A DNA stretch of 16,528 nt. Origin: Phycisphaerae bacterium. GTDB taxonomy: Bacteria; Planctomycetota; Phycisphaerae; UBA1845; PWPN01. The translations under genes were made by a program, and so were the position numbers. Under the pieces are notes generated by a model. The model saw only the letters and a list, made by a program, of their open reading frames with translations, made no database searches and had not been told where the DNA came from. Shown piece after piece: positions 15,233 to 16,528 of this stretch (the first letter of the stretch is position 1; the number at the start of each line of letters is the position of its first letter). The DNA lies in contig PWPN01000242.1 of assembly GCA_003557125.1 (NCBI GenBank), forward strand, positions 1 to 16,528. The letters run 5' to 3'.

Positions 15233-16528
15233 TCACGGTTCCTGCCCATCGGGCGGCGCGCTCCGTTCGCCCGCCTGCTCGGGCAACGATTCCCGGAATC
15301 GCGTGAAATAATTGCGGACAGGCCCGTGATAGACGCGCGGGATCCGCTCGCGTGCGATCGCGTCGGTCACATCGCGCTCGGCCGACAGGGCGGTCTCGAC
15401 GAACTCGTCGGTCACCTCGCCCCTGTACTGTTGGCCGTTGATGAACCGTTGCATGATGAAACCTTGGCGGTTGATCGGCACAGGCGCACGGTGCTGGGCG
15501 GTTTGAAAGGCCTCCTTCTGCTCGAACGACTCGCCGGAACGTCGAGGTCCCGCTCCCAGCCCGATCCCCCAGCCGACCCCCGAGCCCGTGCCGCCGCACG
15601 ATCCGCACGATGCACCCTGGCACATGCCCGTCCCTTCGCACGCGGTACACGACGTGCCCAGCTTGGCGCGGATCGCCTCGAGGTCGGCCAACGCGCCGTT
15701 GAGACTGCTCAACTGCCCTTCGAGCTCTTGCATCTGCATAAGCAGCGCCTCGGCGTCCGCCAGCCCTCCCGCACTCAGTGTCCCGAGCCCCTGGGCAAGA
15801 CCCCATGCGCCCGCGCATGCGCCCAGCCGACAGTTGATCTGCTGGACAAGCTGACGGGCCTGCTCTTCGGACAGACCGGCCTCGGTCAACTGCTTTTCGA
15901 GCGATTCGAGGTCGCCCCGTTCGATCGACTCCAGGGCCTTTTGGCAGGCTTCTTCCGACAGTCCGGCCGCTTTGAGCCGTTCGGCGATCTTCTGATCATT
16001 CTCAGCCATCTCGGCCAGTTTCTCGGAAAGCTCCTTGAGTTGTGCTTTCAACTCCTCGAGGCGTTGCTGCTCCTGTTCGCTTTGCGGAGCGCCGTCCAAC
16101 TGCTTGCGCATTTCTTCCAGCGCGTCGCGGGCCGAGGCCAGGTCGCCCCGCGCCAATGCCCCGGCCAATCGCCCGGCCTCCGTCGGCTGTGTCGCCTGGC
16201 CGGCCAATTGCCGCATCAACCGCTTGAATTCCTCCACCCGGGCCATCGCATCCACGTCTCGTCGCTTCTGAAGCTGTTCCGACAGCCGATCCACCTGCAT
16301 CATCGCGGTCCGGCGCACTTCCGACGGCGAATCGAATCGTGCGTTCTCCAATGGGTCCGCTTTGGCCAGTTCCGGGGTGATATCCGGCAGTGCCCGGGCG
16401 ATATCCTGGTAGGCAGCGTCGAGCATCGGCCGAACCTCTGCTTCGGCGCGCTGGACTGCCTCCGTGCGTTCCTGCTGGACCTGGCGACCTTGCACTTGCC
16501 TGTTCAGGTCGATCTCCGGAAACAGTCC
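15233..16528 (-). CDS. Coiled-coil protein with two DnaJ-like CxxCxGxG motifs, N-terminus missing
   Basis: 431 residues are visible and the frame stays open to the right edge, so the start lies outside the window; a GTG at 16495 is internal. Numbering runs from the first whole codon. Residues up to about 240 are Glu/Gln/Lys/Leu-rich coiled coil, with a repeated GLSEE unit near 186 and 214. C294/C297/G299/G301 and C308/C311/G313/G315 form two CxxCxGxG motifs, the zinc-binding pattern of DnaJ, with an extra C303 between them; two more Cys lie in INCRLGAC. A Gly-rich stretch follows. The end carries IPRVYHGPVRNYFTRF, a pattern I associate with proteins next to MoxR clusters. I do not recognise the family. 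It is first in the visible cluster, which suggests work with MoxR and the VWA proteins. A membrane anchor could lie in the missing part. Confidence 0.7.
   Translation of the reverse strand, partial: GLFPEIDLNRQVQGRQVQQERTEAVQRAEAEVRPMLDAAYQDIARALPDITPELAKADPLENARFDSPSEVRRTAMMQVDRLSEQLQKRRDVDAMARVEEFKRLMRQLAGQATQPTEAGRLAGALARGDLASARDALEEMRKQLDGAPQSEQEQQRLEELKAQLKELSEKLAEMAENDQKIAERLKAAGLSEEACQKALESIERGDLESLEKQLTEAGLSEEQARQLVQQINCRLGACAGAWGLAQGLGTLSAGGLADAEALLMQMQELEGQLSSLNGALADLEAIRAKLGTSCTACEGTGMCQGASCGSCGGTGSGVGWGIGLGAGPRRSGESFEQKEAFQTAQHRAPVPINRQGFIMQRFINGQQYRGEVTDEFVETALSAERDVTDAIARERIPRVYHGPVRNYFTRFRESLPEQAGERSAPPDGQEP

Overview
This 16.5 kb window comes from a GC-rich bacterial chromosome. 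Its gene content fits the Planctomycetota, perhaps the Phycisphaerae. Three things point there: a MoxR/DUF58/von Willebrand A (VWA) cluster that includes a very large two-VWA membrane protein with an amidotransferase-like domain; secreted S55-peptidase and beta-propeller proteins; and paired GC hairpins of a kind I recall from planctomycete and verrucomicrobial intergenic DNA. This is a judgement from gene content, since no rRNA or other strong marker is present. No tRNA, rRNA, CRISPR array, transposase or phage gene was found.

Layout. (1) 1-584, minus: ribonuclease III, cut by the left edge. (2) 585-924: divergent intergenic region with a good minus-strand promoter and a hairpin-rich leader in front of rnc. 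(3) 925-5384, plus: two exported proteins, an S55 (SpoIVB-type) peptidase homologue and a beta-propeller protein with Ig/FnIII-like C-terminal domains and an Asp/Asn-rich insert. (4) 5461-7764: a divergent amino-sugar pair, a GlmU-like left-handed beta-helix protein (minus) and NagB glucosamine-6-phosphate deaminase (plus), sharing a 237 bp control region. (5) 7776-16528, all minus: a five-gene cluster. In transcription order it is a coiled-coil protein with two DnaJ-like CxxCxGxG motifs (5' end off the window), a 1059-residue double-VWA/amidotransferase-like membrane protein, a MoxR AAA+ ATPase, a DUF58 protein, and a BatA-type VWA membrane protein.

How the genes may work together. The MoxR cluster looks like one machine. 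A cytoplasmic AAA+ ATPase and its DUF58 partner would act with two membrane-anchored proteins carrying metal-dependent (MIDAS) VWA domains, which suggests chaperone-like assembly or activation of an envelope complex. The Cys-rich coiled-coil protein is the least familiar part and makes the cluster the best candidate here for something new. The cluster may not be one simple transcript: a hairpin lies between genes 1 and 2, and a paired-palindrome repeat lies between genes 3 and 4. In the amino-sugar pair, NagB drains GlcN-6-P towards glycolysis while the GlmU-like protein probably serves UDP-GlcNAc synthesis, so the shared intergenic region is a natural place for reciprocal control.
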